NCBI GenBank assembly: GCA_002412595.1
Contig: DHVJ01000060.1
Location: 55,548 to 119,547, forward strand
From: Anaerolineaceae bacterium UBA5211
GTDB taxonomy: Bacteria > Chloroflexota > Anaerolineae > Anaerolineales > Anaerolineaceae
Direction of reading: 5' to 3'
Length of the DNA: 64,000 bases
Shown here: piece after piece, positions 8,310 to 16,806 of the stretch
Position numbering within the stretch: the stretch's first letter is position 1
Layout of the letters: each line of letters starts with the position of its first letter
Translations under genes and position numbers: made by a program
The notes under the pieces: generated by a model
Seen by the model: the letters and a program-made list of their open reading frames with translations, nothing else
Told to the model about the DNA's origin: nothing
The model's database searches: none

Positions 8310-11300
8310 ATGAATAATCGTCATTCGAAAAATCGGATAGGTCTCTCTATCCTTATTTTAGTTTGCATGGCAGCTGCCGTGCTGTTGAGCAGCGGCATTG
8401 CGCTGGCGGACGATAGCGCACCTGTGGTAAGCGCACAAGCCGAAGTCAGCCCGACTGCCACCCAAACCCCCACACCAACGCTCACGCCCACTGCTACGCT
8501 GGAGGCTGCTGCTGCACAGCAGGACAGTTCGCCTGAGGCAGTTGGCGATACACCCGCTGCCACAGCGACCTGGACGCCGGGGGGCGTCTCCGCGAATGCG
8601 GGCGTTCAGGCAACTGCCACGCAGGATCCGGCCGCATTGCCAACCGAAACCCCGGACTTAACTTTCACGGAAACGCCCACGCTCACGCCCACTGCAACAG
8701 AAGAAGCCGAGCTGGTTGTTCCGCTGCTCATGCCGGAAGACACCTCCAATATCATCCCCGGCCAGTACATTGTGGTCTATAAAAACAATAAGGTCAGCAG
8801 CCAGGGGCTCAGGTCTCAACGTGACAAGGTCAAACAAAAAGGCGGCAAGATCAAGGCCGAATTCAATAATGGCATGAAAGGTTTCGCGGCGCAAATGGAC
8901 GCGGCCACGCTCAAAACCCTGCGCCAGGACCCGGATATCGCCTATATCGAACCCGACCAGTACATTTACGCGGTGGATGAGACGGTTGGCGATCAGAGTA
9001 CTCAGGATCTTCTAAATGATGAAACAGTTGTCCCGGGTCTTTGGGGCTTGGATCGCATCGATCAGGCTGTTCTTACAAGGGACAACCTGTATCACTATCC
9101 CACTTCCGCCGGAGCGGGCGTGCATGTCTACGTGCTCGATTCCGGCATTCGCGCCAGCCATACAGAGTTCGGCGGGCGGGTTACCGGCGGATATGATATT
9201 GTTGACGGTGATAGTAATCCAGATGATGATGCGGGCCATGGAACCAAAGTAGCCGGGGTAATCGGTTCCAGTACCTTTGGCGTGGCGAAAAATGTGAATT
9301 TACATGCTGTAAGAGTACTTGAAAAAATTGGGACGGAAATTACAGGCTCAATTTCTAATGTGAATGCAGGCATTGATTGGGTCATTGAAAATCATAGCAA
9401 CCCAGCTGTAATAAACATGAGCTTGGGAAGTGGGAATGTCTCTACTTCACTCAATTCGAAAATTAATGATGCTGTAGAAGCAGGGATTACTGTAGTAGTA
9501 GCTGCTGGAAATGGATCTGAAGATGCTTGTGATTGGTCTCCTGCGTCTGCGACCAGCGCGCTGACGGTTGGTGCTACCACTTCCAGCGATACGCGGGCAT
9601 CCTATTCCAATTATGGAACCTGCCTGGATCTATTTGCGCCCGGATCGAGCATTCTTACTACGACATATACCAGCGATTCCTCCACCGGGACGGACAGCGG
9701 TACCTCCATCGCTTCTCCCTTTGTGGCCGGCGCGGCCGCGTTGTACCTGGCAGACCACCCCAGCGCATCTCCTGCGCAGGTGGCTTCGGCTATTACCTCC
9801 CAGGCTACCGGTGGTGTTGTGACAAACATCGATGGAACCAATTCCCCCAACCTGCTGCTGGCAGTCAGCAGCGATGATGTTGACCAGGTTGTGTTAGCCT
9901 CACCGGCCGACGGCAGCCCTATCAATTTGACCGACGTGACCCTGGCCTGGACTGCCGGTTACAACAACGACAGCTACACCCTGGAAGTGGACGATTCCAG
10001 CGCCTTTGACAGCCTGTTCTACACGAATAGCACCATAAGCCTGAGTGACACGGTTACTGGTTTAACCGAAGGTACCTGGTATTGGCGCGTGCAGGCAGCC
10101 AACGCCTACGGCACAACCGGCACCTGGAGCGAGACCTGGTCCTTTACCGTGGACCTTACCCCGCCCGCGGCGCCTGCCCAAAGCAGCCCGGCGAACGGCG
10201 CTTATGTGGTGTCCAATACCACCTTCAGTTGGGGAACGGTGGCGGACGCGGTGGCTTACCAGTTTGAGTACAACACCAGCGATGATTCCAACGCCAACGT
10301 GTACCTCTCTGATGAACTCAGCGGAACTTCCGTCACGCCGCCTGCCATAGCCTTGGGGACTTACTATTGGTTCGTGCGCGCACAGGACGCGGCCGGCAAC
10401 TGGAGCGCTTGGAGCTCATCTTTTATCGTGATAGTCGTGCCGGACGGACCGGCCGCGCCGACCCTGACGAGCCCGGCCTATGGCGCGGAGATCAATACCA
10501 ATACGCCTGGATTGGTCTGGACGTTAGTGACCGATGCGGTGGCTTACCAGATCCAATTATCCGACACCTATAATTTCGCGACGATCACGGAATCCGCGGA
10601 TGACCTGACTGAAGCGAGTTATACGGCGGGATCACTGGGTGAAGGCAAGCATTACTGGAGGGTCCGTTCGAAGAGTGAATATGGCATCTACGGTTCCTGG
10701 AGTGCCGTGCGCAACTTCACAGTTGACACGATCAATCCGGATGCGCCGGTGTTGATCAGCCCCGTGTCCGGTGCGCATTCAACCGGTATGCCGATTTTTT
10801 CCTGGAGTATTGTGGCGGATGCGGAAGCCTACCAGTTTGAATACAGCTTGAGTAACAATAGCGCGGAGTATGTGTACCGCTCGGAAGAATTGACGGGCAC
10901 TTCGCACCAACCGCCCAGCAAGAATACGGACGTGACTTACTATTGGTTTGTGCGTGCCCGCGACGCAGCCGGCAACTGGAGTGAATGGAGCAAATCCAAT
11001 TTCATTACTGTGTTGGCCAGCACCCCCGCGCGGGTTACATTGGATTCCCCGGCCAATAAAACCCTGACAAATGACACTACGCCGCAGTTCAGCTGGGTCT
11101 TACTGGAAAACAGCGAATACTACCACCTGCAGGTTGCGGACAGCAAGTATTTCACCAATGTCGTTTTCGAGCAGGATGCGATCACCGGCCAGACCTATAC
11201 GCTGGCGAGTGAATTGAGCCCGGATGGTATTTATTATTGGCGTGTGCGCGGCCGCAATGGTTCGGACGATTACGGAACCTGGAGCAGCGCGCGTTATTTC

Positions 11301-13724
11301 ACGCTGGATACCACCGCGCCGGACGCGCCGCAATTGATATCGCCGGCCGATAATGCCACTTATGCCGGTCAACCGACCTATAAATGGTCGCGGCCTTCGA
11401 GCGCCAAGTACTACCGCTTTAAATATACCAGCGTGGGTGACCCGGATACGGAGCTTTACCTGTCCGACGTTCTGCGCAGCTACAAGTTCAAAGCACCTGC
11501 CATTGATGAAGGTATTTATTATTGGTGCGCGCAGGCAGGCGACACAGCCGGTAACTGGAGTGACTGGAGTACGCCCTTTACCATCACGATCATACCGCCC
11601 ACACCCTCGCGGCCCTCATTAGGTGCGCCAACCAAAGGCAGCCTGATCAATGCGGAGGAGAACCCACCCACGCTTTCCTGGAATGCGGTGGATTATGCCG
11701 AGAGTTACGATTTACAGGTCTCCACCAGCTCGCGTTTCAGCACGCTGGAAATTGACCAGACAGGCATCACAGAGACAACTTATGCGTTATCTGCACTGGA
11801 TGACGGCAAGTATTATTGGCGCGTGCGGGCAAAGAACTCCAACGATGTGTATGGCAGTTGGAGCAGCGCCTGGTATTTCAGCGTGGATGGCACGCCTCCG
11901 GCAGCACCCACTCTCTATACCCCCACGGACGGCGCCGAGGTGATTGGCACGCCTACCTTTAAGTGGCTGCGGCCCGATACGGCCAAGTACTTTGAATTCC
12001 TGTACAACACCAGCAACGATACGGAAACCTATGTATATAACTCCGGCCTGACCAGCCGCAATACGCATCAGCCGGATGCCATGGCGATCGACACGACTTA
12101 TTACTGGTTCGTGAAGGCGCGCGACGCAGCTGGCAACTGGAGCGATTGGAGCGAACCCTACACCATCACGGTGCGGGCGCCCGTGCCGGGCAAAGCGGTG
12201 CTGTCTGCTCCAGCCAAGGCTTCTTATGTCAACGATGCCACCCCGGAATTGAGCTGGAATGCGGTGGATTACGGCTTGACCTACGACGTGCAGGTTTCAA
12301 GCAGTTCACGCTTTACAACAATTCAGAATGAAGCAAGCGGCCAGGCAGAATTGACTTTCACCACTACCGCTTTACTTGACGGCAAATATTATTGGCGCGT
12401 GCGCGCCAATAATGATACCGGCAGCGGCTCCTGGAGCAGCGCGTATTACTTCGTGGTGGATACTGCCGCCCCGGCCGTGCCGGTACTGCGCAGCCCGGCT
12501 GACATCAGTACGGTGGTGGGCAGCCCTACTTTCAAATGGTACAGCGCTTCGGGTGCCAAGTATTACCGATTGGCTTACAACACAGTGGACAACATGGACG
12601 ACCCGGATACGGCAATCTATATCTCGGATTGGACTTCCAGCACCTCGATGAAGATCACTTCAATGGAATTTTTGACCCAATATTACTGGTTCGTGCAATC
12701 TCAGGATAAGGCCGGTAATCCCAGTGGTTGGAGTGCGGGAAACACGATTATTGTCTTGCCGCCCAAACCTGGCCGGGTAACTATCACCTCTCCAAGCAGC
12801 GGCTCTTTGACAGATGATACCGAATTGACCCTTACCTGGAACGCGGTCAACTATGCCTACACCTACGAATATCAAATTGATGATTCCTCGCGCTTCAGCA
12901 GTGTGGATTTCAGCGGCACCTCGGACGTGGAGGCTACCTCAGTCCTCACGAATACGCTGGAACCAGGCAAGTGGTACTGGCGTGTGCGCGCTGTGAACGA
13001 GAACGGCACGGCCGGCTCCTGGAGTTCCACCCGTTACTTTACTATTTATCCCAAGTTTAGCAGCACTTTTGAAACAGACGCTGATTTTGAAGATTGGGCG
13101 GCAGCTGCCGGCGCGAGCTGGTCGGTTTCCTCCGGTAACTTGAATACGGCCGGGTTACCGGGTGGTTACAGCACCAGCGCCACTTACAGCGCGGCGGATT
13201 TCAGCGATTTTACCTATGAAGCCGACATGAAGATGGACGCACCCGCCAGCGGCGAAGCCAACACTTATGGGTTGGTGCTGCGCGGTACACCTTCCTTTGA
13301 TGAATGGAATGACTGGACAGATGGAATTTACTTTACCGTGCGCCAGGTCAACGACAGTTTGACCGGCAGCCAATATACCTGCGCCCTGGCTTATAAGATT
13401 GCTTCCGGTAAATGGTATTACCTGGGCGGTTCCTGCGGGCAGGCTGCCTACGCGGATTTGAATACCCTCAAGGTGTACGCCAAGGGCAGCACCATGAAGT
13501 TTTATGTCAACGATTACCTGACATTGAGCAAGTCCGTCAGCGGATTGTCCGGCGGCAAGCTGGGTGTGGTCAGTTGGGGCGAAAACGTCACCAGCGCGTC
13601 CGTTGACGCGGCCGCGGCGGGAGCGCCGGTCGAACTGGTTTCCGTAACATCGCTCAGCGCACAGTCCGTGAACTTGCCGGCCGGCGTGAATCCCGAAGAT
13701 GTGTTCAACCAAATGAAGAAATAG
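8310..13724 (+). CDS. Secreted subtilisin-like protease with eleven Fn3-like modules
   Basis: About 1,804 aa from the ATG at 8310; a TTG at 8277 would add 11 residues ahead of the signal peptide and is less likely. Order: signal peptide ending near ALA; Thr/Pro-rich linker (TPTPTLTPTAT); inhibitor I9 propeptide (about 145-235); peptidase S8 domain with catalytic Asp near 277 (VLDSG), His near 310 (GHGTKVAG) and Ser near 466 (GTSIASPFVAG); eleven Fn3-like modules; and a C-terminal concanavalin/LamG-like sandwich (about 1585-1765). All catalytic residues are present, so it should be active outside the cell, autoprocessing its prodomain. The modules probably space the enzyme from the surface or bind polymer. 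The closing hairpin is at 13751. Confidence 0.92.
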   Translation: MNNRHSKNRIGLSILILVCMAAAVLLSSGIALADDSAPVVSAQAEVSPTATQTPTPTLTPTATLEAAAAQQDSSPEAVGDTPAATATWTPGGVSANAGVQATATQDPAALPTETPDLTFTETPTLTPTATEEAELVVPLLMPEDTSNIIPGQYIVVYKNNKVSSQGLRSQRDKVKQKGGKIKAEFNNGMKGFAAQMDAATLKTLRQDPDIAYIEPDQYIYAVDETVGDQSTQDLLNDETVVPGLWGLDRIDQAVLTRDNLYHYPTSAGAGVHVYVLDSGIRASHTEFGGRVTGGYDIVDGDSNPDDDAGHGTKVAGVIGSSTFGVAKNVNLHAVRVLEKIGTEITGSISNVNAGIDWVIENHSNPAVINMSLGSGNVSTSLNSKINDAVEAGITVVVAAGNGSEDACDWSPASATSALTVGATTSSDTRASYSNYGTCLDLFAPGSSILTTTYTSDSSTGTDSGTSIASPFVAGAAALYLADHPSASPAQVASAITSQATGGVVTNIDGTNSPNLLLAVSSDDVDQVVLASPADGSPINLTDVTLAWTAGYNNDSYTLEVDDSSAFDSLFYTNSTISLSDTVTGLTEGTWYWRVQAANAYGTTGTWSETWSFTVDLTPPAAPAQSSPANGAYVVSNTTFSWGTVADAVAYQFEYNTSDDSNANVYLSDELSGTSVTPPAIALGTYYWFVRAQDAAGNWSAWSSSFIVIVVPDGPAAPTLTSPAYGAEINTNTPGLVWTLVTDAVAYQIQLSDTYNFATITESADDLTEASYTAGSLGEGKHYWRVRSKSEYGIYGSWSAVRNFTVDTINPDAPVLISPVSGAHSTGMPIFSWSIVADAEAYQFEYSLSNNSAEYVYRSEELTGTSHQPPSKNTDVTYYWFVRARDAAGNWSEWSKSNFITVLASTPARVTLDSPANKTLTNDTTPQFSWVLLENSEYYHLQVADSKYFTNVVFEQDAITGQTYTLASELSPDGIYYWRVRGRNGSDDYGTWSSARYFTLDTTAPDAPQLISPADNATYAGQPTYKWSRPSSAKYYRFKYTSVGDPDTELYLSDVLRSYKFKAPAIDEGIYYWCAQAGDTAGNWSDWSTPFTITIIPPTPSRPSLGAPTKGSLINAEENPPTLSWNAVDYAESYDLQVSTSSRFSTLEIDQTGITETTYALSALDDGKYYWRVRAKNSNDVYGSWSSAWYFSVDGTPPAAPTLYTPTDGAEVIGTPTFKWLRPDTAKYFEFLYNTSNDTETYVYNSGLTSRNTHQPDAMAIDTTYYWFVKARDAAGNWSDWSEPYTITVRAPVPGKAVLSAPAKASYVNDATPELSWNAVDYGLTYDVQVSSSSRFTTIQNEASGQAELTFTTTALLDGKYYWRVRANNDTGSGSWSSAYYFVVDTAAPAVPVLRSPADISTVVGSPTFKWYSASGAKYYRLAYNTVDNMDDPDTAIYISDWTSSTSMKITSMEFLTQYYWFVQSQDKAGNPSGWSAGNTIIVLPPKPGRVTITSPSSGSLTDDTELTLTWNAVNYAYTYEYQIDDSSRFSSVDFSGTSDVEATSVLTNTLEPGKWYWRVRAVNENGTAGSWSSTRYFTIYPKFSSTFETDADFEDWAAAAGASWSVSSGNLNTAGLPGGYSTSATYSAADFSDFTYEADMKMDAPASGEANTYGLVLRGTPSFDEWNDWTDGIYFTVRQVNDSLTGSQYTCALAYKIASGKWYYLGGSCGQAAYADLNTLKVYAKGSTMKFYVNDYLTLSKSVSGLSGGKLGVVSWGENVTSASVDAAAAGAPVELVSVTSLSAQSVNLPAGVNPEDVFNQMKK
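9888..13055 (+). repeat. Eleven tandem Fn3-like modules in two alternating types
   Basis: Within the protease gene, modules of about 96 codons alternate strictly B-A-B-A-B-A-B-A-B-A-B. Type B carries a YYWRVRA signature followed by GSWSSA.YF.VD; type A carries TYYWFVRARDAAGNWS.WS. The pair is the true repeat unit, about 190 residues. Confidence 0.85.
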
Positions 13725-13750
13725 TTATTCCGGAAATAAATTCGTTCATT

Positions 13751-13780
13751 AAAAGCGCGTTTGCAAAGACGCGCTTTTTC
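13751..13780 (+). terminator. Rho-independent terminator
   Basis: AAAAGCGCGT and ACGCGCTTTT pair perfectly over ten bases around an 8-base loop, with the T-tract running on. It separates the protease gene from the inhibitor gene. Confidence 0.85.
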
Positions 13781-13823
13781 GTTATGATAGATAAAGAAGG
13801 CAGCAAGTGATCGAGGAGGAGAA

Positions 13824-14210
13824 ATGAGACGAGCGTATTCATGGGCGGGATTGGTACTTCTGGGGTTTGCTTTGGCGGGCTGCCGCGGCGGGCAGACGCT
13901 CCTGGCCGAGGGGGACAGCGGCAAGACGGTTGAGCTGGCCGTGGGGCAGGAGTTGCAGGTGCAGTTGGCGGGCAATCCCACCACCGGGTACACCTGGTCG
14001 CTGACCGGGTTGGACGAGAATTTCCTGCAGCAGCAGGGTGAACCGGATTATGAAAGCGACAGTGATTTGATTGGTGCGGGAGGGACTGCAACTTACACGT
14101 TCAAAGCCGAAAGCGCAGGCCAGACGACCTTGAAACTGATTTACAGCCGCTCGTTTGAGCCGGATAACCCACCGAAAAAGACATTTGAGGTTGAGGTGGT
14201 AATCAAGTAG
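13824..14210 (+). CDS. Chagasin-family (I42) peptidase inhibitor lipoprotein
   Basis: 128 aa with ribosome site GAGGAG ahead of the ATG. Signal peptide with lipobox LAGC (cysteine near residue 20), so lipid-anchored. The mature part has the hallmark loops of the chagasin family: NPTTGYTW (loop L2-type), GAGGTATYTFKAESAGQTTL (Gly-rich loop) and a C-terminal LIYSRSFE segment where family members usually have an R-P-W loop. Chagasins are tight inhibitors of papain-like (C1) cysteine peptidases, made by bacteria and protozoa; whether this one protects the cell from its own or foreign enzymes is unknown. It follows a secreted serine protease, which is not the usual target class. Its stop codon lies inside a REP-like palindrome. 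Confidence 0.85.
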   Translation: MRRAYSWAGLVLLGFALAGCRGGQTLLAEGDSGKTVELAVGQELQVQLAGNPTTGYTWSLTGLDENFLQQQGEPDYESDSDLIGAGGTATYTFKAESAGQTTLKLIYSRSFEPDNPPKKTFEVEVVIK

Positions 14211-14230
14211 GGCGGAAATCTATTCCCGCC
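14208..14230. repeat. REP-like palindrome, copy 1
   Basis: TAGGGCGGAAATCTATTCCCGCC. GGCGGaA and TtCCCGCC form the hairpin arms. The first three bases are the stop codon of the inhibitor gene. Confidence 0.7.
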
Positions 14231-14242
14231 ATGGATTTTATT

Positions 14243-14283
14243 GGCGCGTTTACTCAAAAGCTGAGTACAGGTGGAAACGCGCC
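14243..14283. repeat. Long inverted repeat beside the RAYT remnant
   Basis: GGCGCGTTT and AAACGCGCC pair perfectly over nine bases, with an inner partial stem (ACTCA/TGAGT). The right end GAAACGCGCCCTAC recurs as GAAACGTGCCCTAC at about 15004-15017, following REP copy 3. Confidence 0.6.
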
Positions 14284-14302
14284 CTACGTTGTGAGGGATT
14301 TG

Positions 14303-14325
14303 TAGGGCGGGATTCCAATCCCGCC
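14303..14325. repeat. REP-like palindrome, copy 2
   Basis: TAGGGCGGGATTCCAATCCCGCC: arms GGCGGGATT and AATCCCGCC pair perfectly. Differs from copies 1 and 3 by compensating changes in both arms, which keeps the hairpin. Confidence 0.7.
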
Positions 14326-14358
14326 AAAACAAAGCTTAATTAGTTTCGAATAAATCAT

Positions 14359-14879
14359 CTATTCAGAATCAACCTTATCAATTGAAATGGGGGTTTCATT
14401 AATTCCCCAATCTTCGCTATAAAAACCTTGATCGATAAATTTTGAATAGCTTGAAAATTTATATTCACATGGACGTTCCACAATATTATGTTTTACCGGA
14501 TTCCAATGAATGTAATCCAAATGATTTATTAAGTCCTGGTCATCCCGAATAACATGATCCCAAAAACGCTTCTGCCAAAGTGTAATAGGAGTATTGATGT
14601 GATTAGCTTTTTTGTAATTTAATGTAAAATTCTTTTGAAACTGAGAATGATTTTTGAAAAATCGCTAAAATTCTCAGGTGGTTGGATTATCCAATGGAAG
14701 TGGTCAGGCATGAGAACATATGCATAAAGTTCAAAGAAATAGAGTTGCTTTACATTTGAGAGAGTGTTGTTAAATAACAATACGTTTTGTTCTTTAAGAA
14801 AAAGAGGGATTCGTCTGAAGGTAACTGTTGTAATGAATATATAGGAATTCGGGAAATAATACCGGCGATATTCTGGCAT
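14359..14879 (-). pseudogene. Frameshifted REP-associated tyrosine transposase (RAYT)
   Basis: The first 86 codons from the ATG at 14879 contain the Y1-transposase core: YIFITTVTFRRIPLF, then VLMPDHFHWIIQP with the HxH metal site. The frame closes at 14619. In the neighbouring frame the family's C-terminal half continues without a break: LWQKRFWDHVIRDDQDL, then HLDYIHWNPVKHNIVERP and a YSS segment, ending at 14359. The shift falls at an AAAAG run near 14630 and needs one missing base (a -1 slip would also join the frames). RAYTs are single-copy housekeeping-like relatives of IS200/IS605 that act on REP palindromes, and such palindromes flank this gene. Confidence 0.85.
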
Positions 14880-14965
14880 GGATGACTCCCTATCACTTCA
14901 GTAATGATTATACGGGAGAAACATTTAACGCGTAAAGATATGTGCCCAAAATAACTAGAGAATAG

Positions 14966-14987
14966 TAGGGCGGAAATCTATTCCCGC
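14966..14987. repeat. REP-like palindrome, copy 3
   Basis: TAGGGCGGAAATCTATTCCCGC, the same as copy 1 apart from the last base. It lies upstream of the RAYT remnant, so copies stand on both sides of it. Confidence 0.7.
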
Positions 14988-15130
14988 TAAAATAGACGCA
15001 ATTGAAACGTGCCCTACCAGAGAGGGGATTCTTCCCTCTCCCCTCTGCCTTAAAAAGCGATAAAATTATGCACACAAACCGTTGGATAAGTGATATAAAT
15101 TTGCTTAGCCATCAAACAGGAGATTTGTGA

Positions 15131-15316
15131 ATGAGTAATAAATCCAAGAAACACTACCGGAACACCAGTCAATTTAAATCAAAACCCAGCGCTGCTGTGC
15201 AAAATAACGCTGAATTCAACCCGGATTACACGGACGTGATTAAAGACCTGAAACGCATCGGCACCCTGGCTGTCACATTCTTTGTGATCCTGATCGCCCT
15301 GTCATTTGTTTTGTAA
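15131..15316 (+). CDS. Small tail-anchored membrane protein
   Basis: 61 aa with a ribosome site (CAGGAG) 10 bp upstream. The first 40 residues are basic and hydrophilic (SNKSKKHYRNTSQF), and the last 18 form one hydrophobic helix (GTLAVTFFVILIALSFVL) ending at the C-terminus, so it should be held in the cytoplasmic membrane with the N-terminus inside. No family is recognised. It lies 39 bp ahead of the aminotransferase gene in the same direction and may share its transcript. Its real coding nature is supported by the ribosome site and by the sensible topology. Confidence 0.65.
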   Translation: MSNKSKKHYRNTSQFKSKPSAAVQNNAEFNPDYTDVIKDLKRIGTLAVTFFVILIALSFVL

Positions 15317-15355
15317 TTCAAACTAACATTAACCATCGATTACCCAGGAGGAAAA

Positions 15356-16426
15356 ATGGCTCATATGTTTGTTCCCGGACCCGTGGACGTTGCCCCGGAA
15401 GTGCTGCAGGCTATGGCGCAGCCCATGCTGCCCCACCGCGGCAAAGAATACGAAGCGATCCACCGGCGCGCTGCTGAAAAAGCCCAGCAGCTTTTTTACA
15501 CCCAATACCGTGTATTCATCGGCACCCATTCAGGTTCCGGCATGCAGGAAACCGGCATCCGCAACCTGGTAGAAAAGGATGTGTTGAGCTGCATAAACGG
15601 CGCTTTTTCAGAACGCTGGTATGACGTGGCCGTTTCCAACGGCAAGAACGCCGACCGGCTGGATTTCGAGTGGGGTAAAGCCGTTGACCCGGATGCCCTG
15701 CGTGATGCCCTGAAAAAGAAACATTATGAAGCTGTCACCATTGTCCACAACGAAACTTCCACCGGCGTCGAAAGTCCGTTGAAAGAGCTGGCGGCCGTTG
15801 TGCGCGAGGTCAGCCCGGATACTTTCATCATGGTGGATGCAGTCTCATCCCTGGCTGGTTCAAAAATTGAAATGGATGCCTGGGACATTGATTTTCTGTT
15901 GACATCCTCACAGAAATGCCTGGCGCTGCCGCCGGGATTATCCCTGGCAGGCGTGACCGACCGCGCTATGGAGAAAGCCGCGAAAGTACAAAACCGCGGT
16001 TGGTATTTTGACCTGCTGTTGATGGAAAAACATCGCGTCAAGAATTCCACTGCCATGACGCCTGTTATTCCGCTGGTGTATGCTCTGGACTTCCAACTGG
16101 ATCGTATTTTAGCCGAAGGGTTGGAAGCGCGCTTCGCGCGCCACGCGGCCATGTCGCAGCGTGTTTATGATTGGGCGGAAGCACAGGGTATGACCCCCTA
16201 TGCGGATGCGAGCTGCCGTTCCAAGACTGTCGCTACCATCGGAAACAACCGCAGCTTGAGCATTTCTGACTTGAATAAATTCCTGATGGAAAAGTACCAG
16301 ATCCGCATTGCCAACGGTTACGGCGACTTGAAGGACAAGACCTTCCGCATCGCTACCATGGGCGAAACCACCATGCAGGATGTGGATACCCTGCTGGCCG
16401 GTATGGAAACTTTCATGGCGCAGTAA
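15356..16426 (+). CDS. Class V aminotransferase (serine/alanine-glyoxylate type)
   Basis: 356 aa behind an excellent ribosome site (AGGAGG). PLP-dependent fold type I enzyme: N-terminal MFVPGPVDVAPEVLQAM and LPHRGKEYEAI are typical of serine-pyruvate/alanine-glyoxylate/phosphoserine-like transaminases; HNETSTGVESPL contacts the cofactor; the aspartate in MVDAVSSLAG pairs with the pyridine nitrogen; the Schiff-base lysine is in SSQKCLALPPG near residue 187. Substrate choice cannot be read from sequence; serine-glyoxylate, alanine-glyoxylate or phosphoserine activity are all possible. A SerA-like dehydrogenase exists at 29282, so a serine-synthesis role is conceivable but the genes are far apart. 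Terminator follows at 16445. Confidence 0.88.
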   Translation: MAHMFVPGPVDVAPEVLQAMAQPMLPHRGKEYEAIHRRAAEKAQQLFYTQYRVFIGTHSGSGMQETGIRNLVEKDVLSCINGAFSERWYDVAVSNGKNADRLDFEWGKAVDPDALRDALKKKHYEAVTIVHNETSTGVESPLKELAAVVREVSPDTFIMVDAVSSLAGSKIEMDAWDIDFLLTSSQKCLALPPGLSLAGVTDRAMEKAAKVQNRGWYFDLLLMEKHRVKNSTAMTPVIPLVYALDFQLDRILAEGLEARFARHAAMSQRVYDWAEAQGMTPYADASCRSKTVATIGNNRSLSISDLNKFLMEKYQIRIANGYGDLKDKTFRIATMGETTMQDVDTLLAGMETFMAQ

Positions 16427-16444
16427 GAAAAAACTGTGAATTGG

Positions 16445-16477
16445 AAAAGAGGAGATGGCTACATCTCCTCTTTTGTT
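16445..16477 (+). terminator. Rho-independent terminator
   Basis: AAAAGAGGAGATG and CATCTCCTCTTTT pair perfectly over 13 bases around GCTA, then GTTT. It ends the aminotransferase transcript. Confidence 0.88.
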
Positions 16478-16483
16478 TGAGTA

Positions 16484-16664
16484 AGTACCCTAAGCTTGTC
16501 GAAGGGTATTTACTTTGTTTTATTATGGTTCACTGAATAGCTGCCCAAAGAGCAAGTGTGGGGCGTCAACCGCAAAGTGGTCTTATCGAAGGATTGCGAA
16601 TCATTCCCCCAGTAAAAGGTTTCAGGCGTTGTCAAAAAAGATTGGCTTCGACAGGCTCAGCCAA
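16484..16664. repeat. Dispersed-type intergenic repeats
   Basis: Two elements in the gap between convergent genes. At 16484-16512 the arms TACCCT and AGGGTA enclose AAGCTTGTCGA. At 16642-16664 TTGGCT and AGCCAA enclose TCGACAGGCTC. The TCGACAGGCTCAG / CTAAGCTTGTCGA cores are half-site relatives of a dispersed intergenic family known from many bacterial genomes. No gene is supported between them. Confidence 0.5.
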
Positions 16665-16733
16665 CCTGATAACTAAATCAACCCAATAACTAAATTTGCC
16701 TACCTATCGCAATATAGCCGGATAAAATGCATG

Positions 16734-16796
16734 TCTATATCTGTGTCCATTTATTATTAAATGGTTTTTGCTTCTATCTGTGTCCATCTGTGGTTA
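16734..16796. repeat. Short direct repeats before the S9 peptidase end
   Basis: TCTATATCTGTGTCCAT at 16734 recurs as TCTATCTGTGTCCATCTG at about 16774, followed by TGGTTAAA. The phrase TCTGTGTCCATCTGTGGTTAAA is a widespread intergenic repeat type. Together with 16484-16664 this fills the 380-bp gap, which has no gene. Confidence 0.45.
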
Positions 16797-16806
16797 AAAA
16801 GCAGCC

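Noticed and set aside
9888..13055. Fn3-like repeats as a recombination artefact or assembly collapse
   Set aside because: Module copies differ considerably at the protein level and keep an ordered A/B alternation, so they are old duplications and not assembly duplicates.
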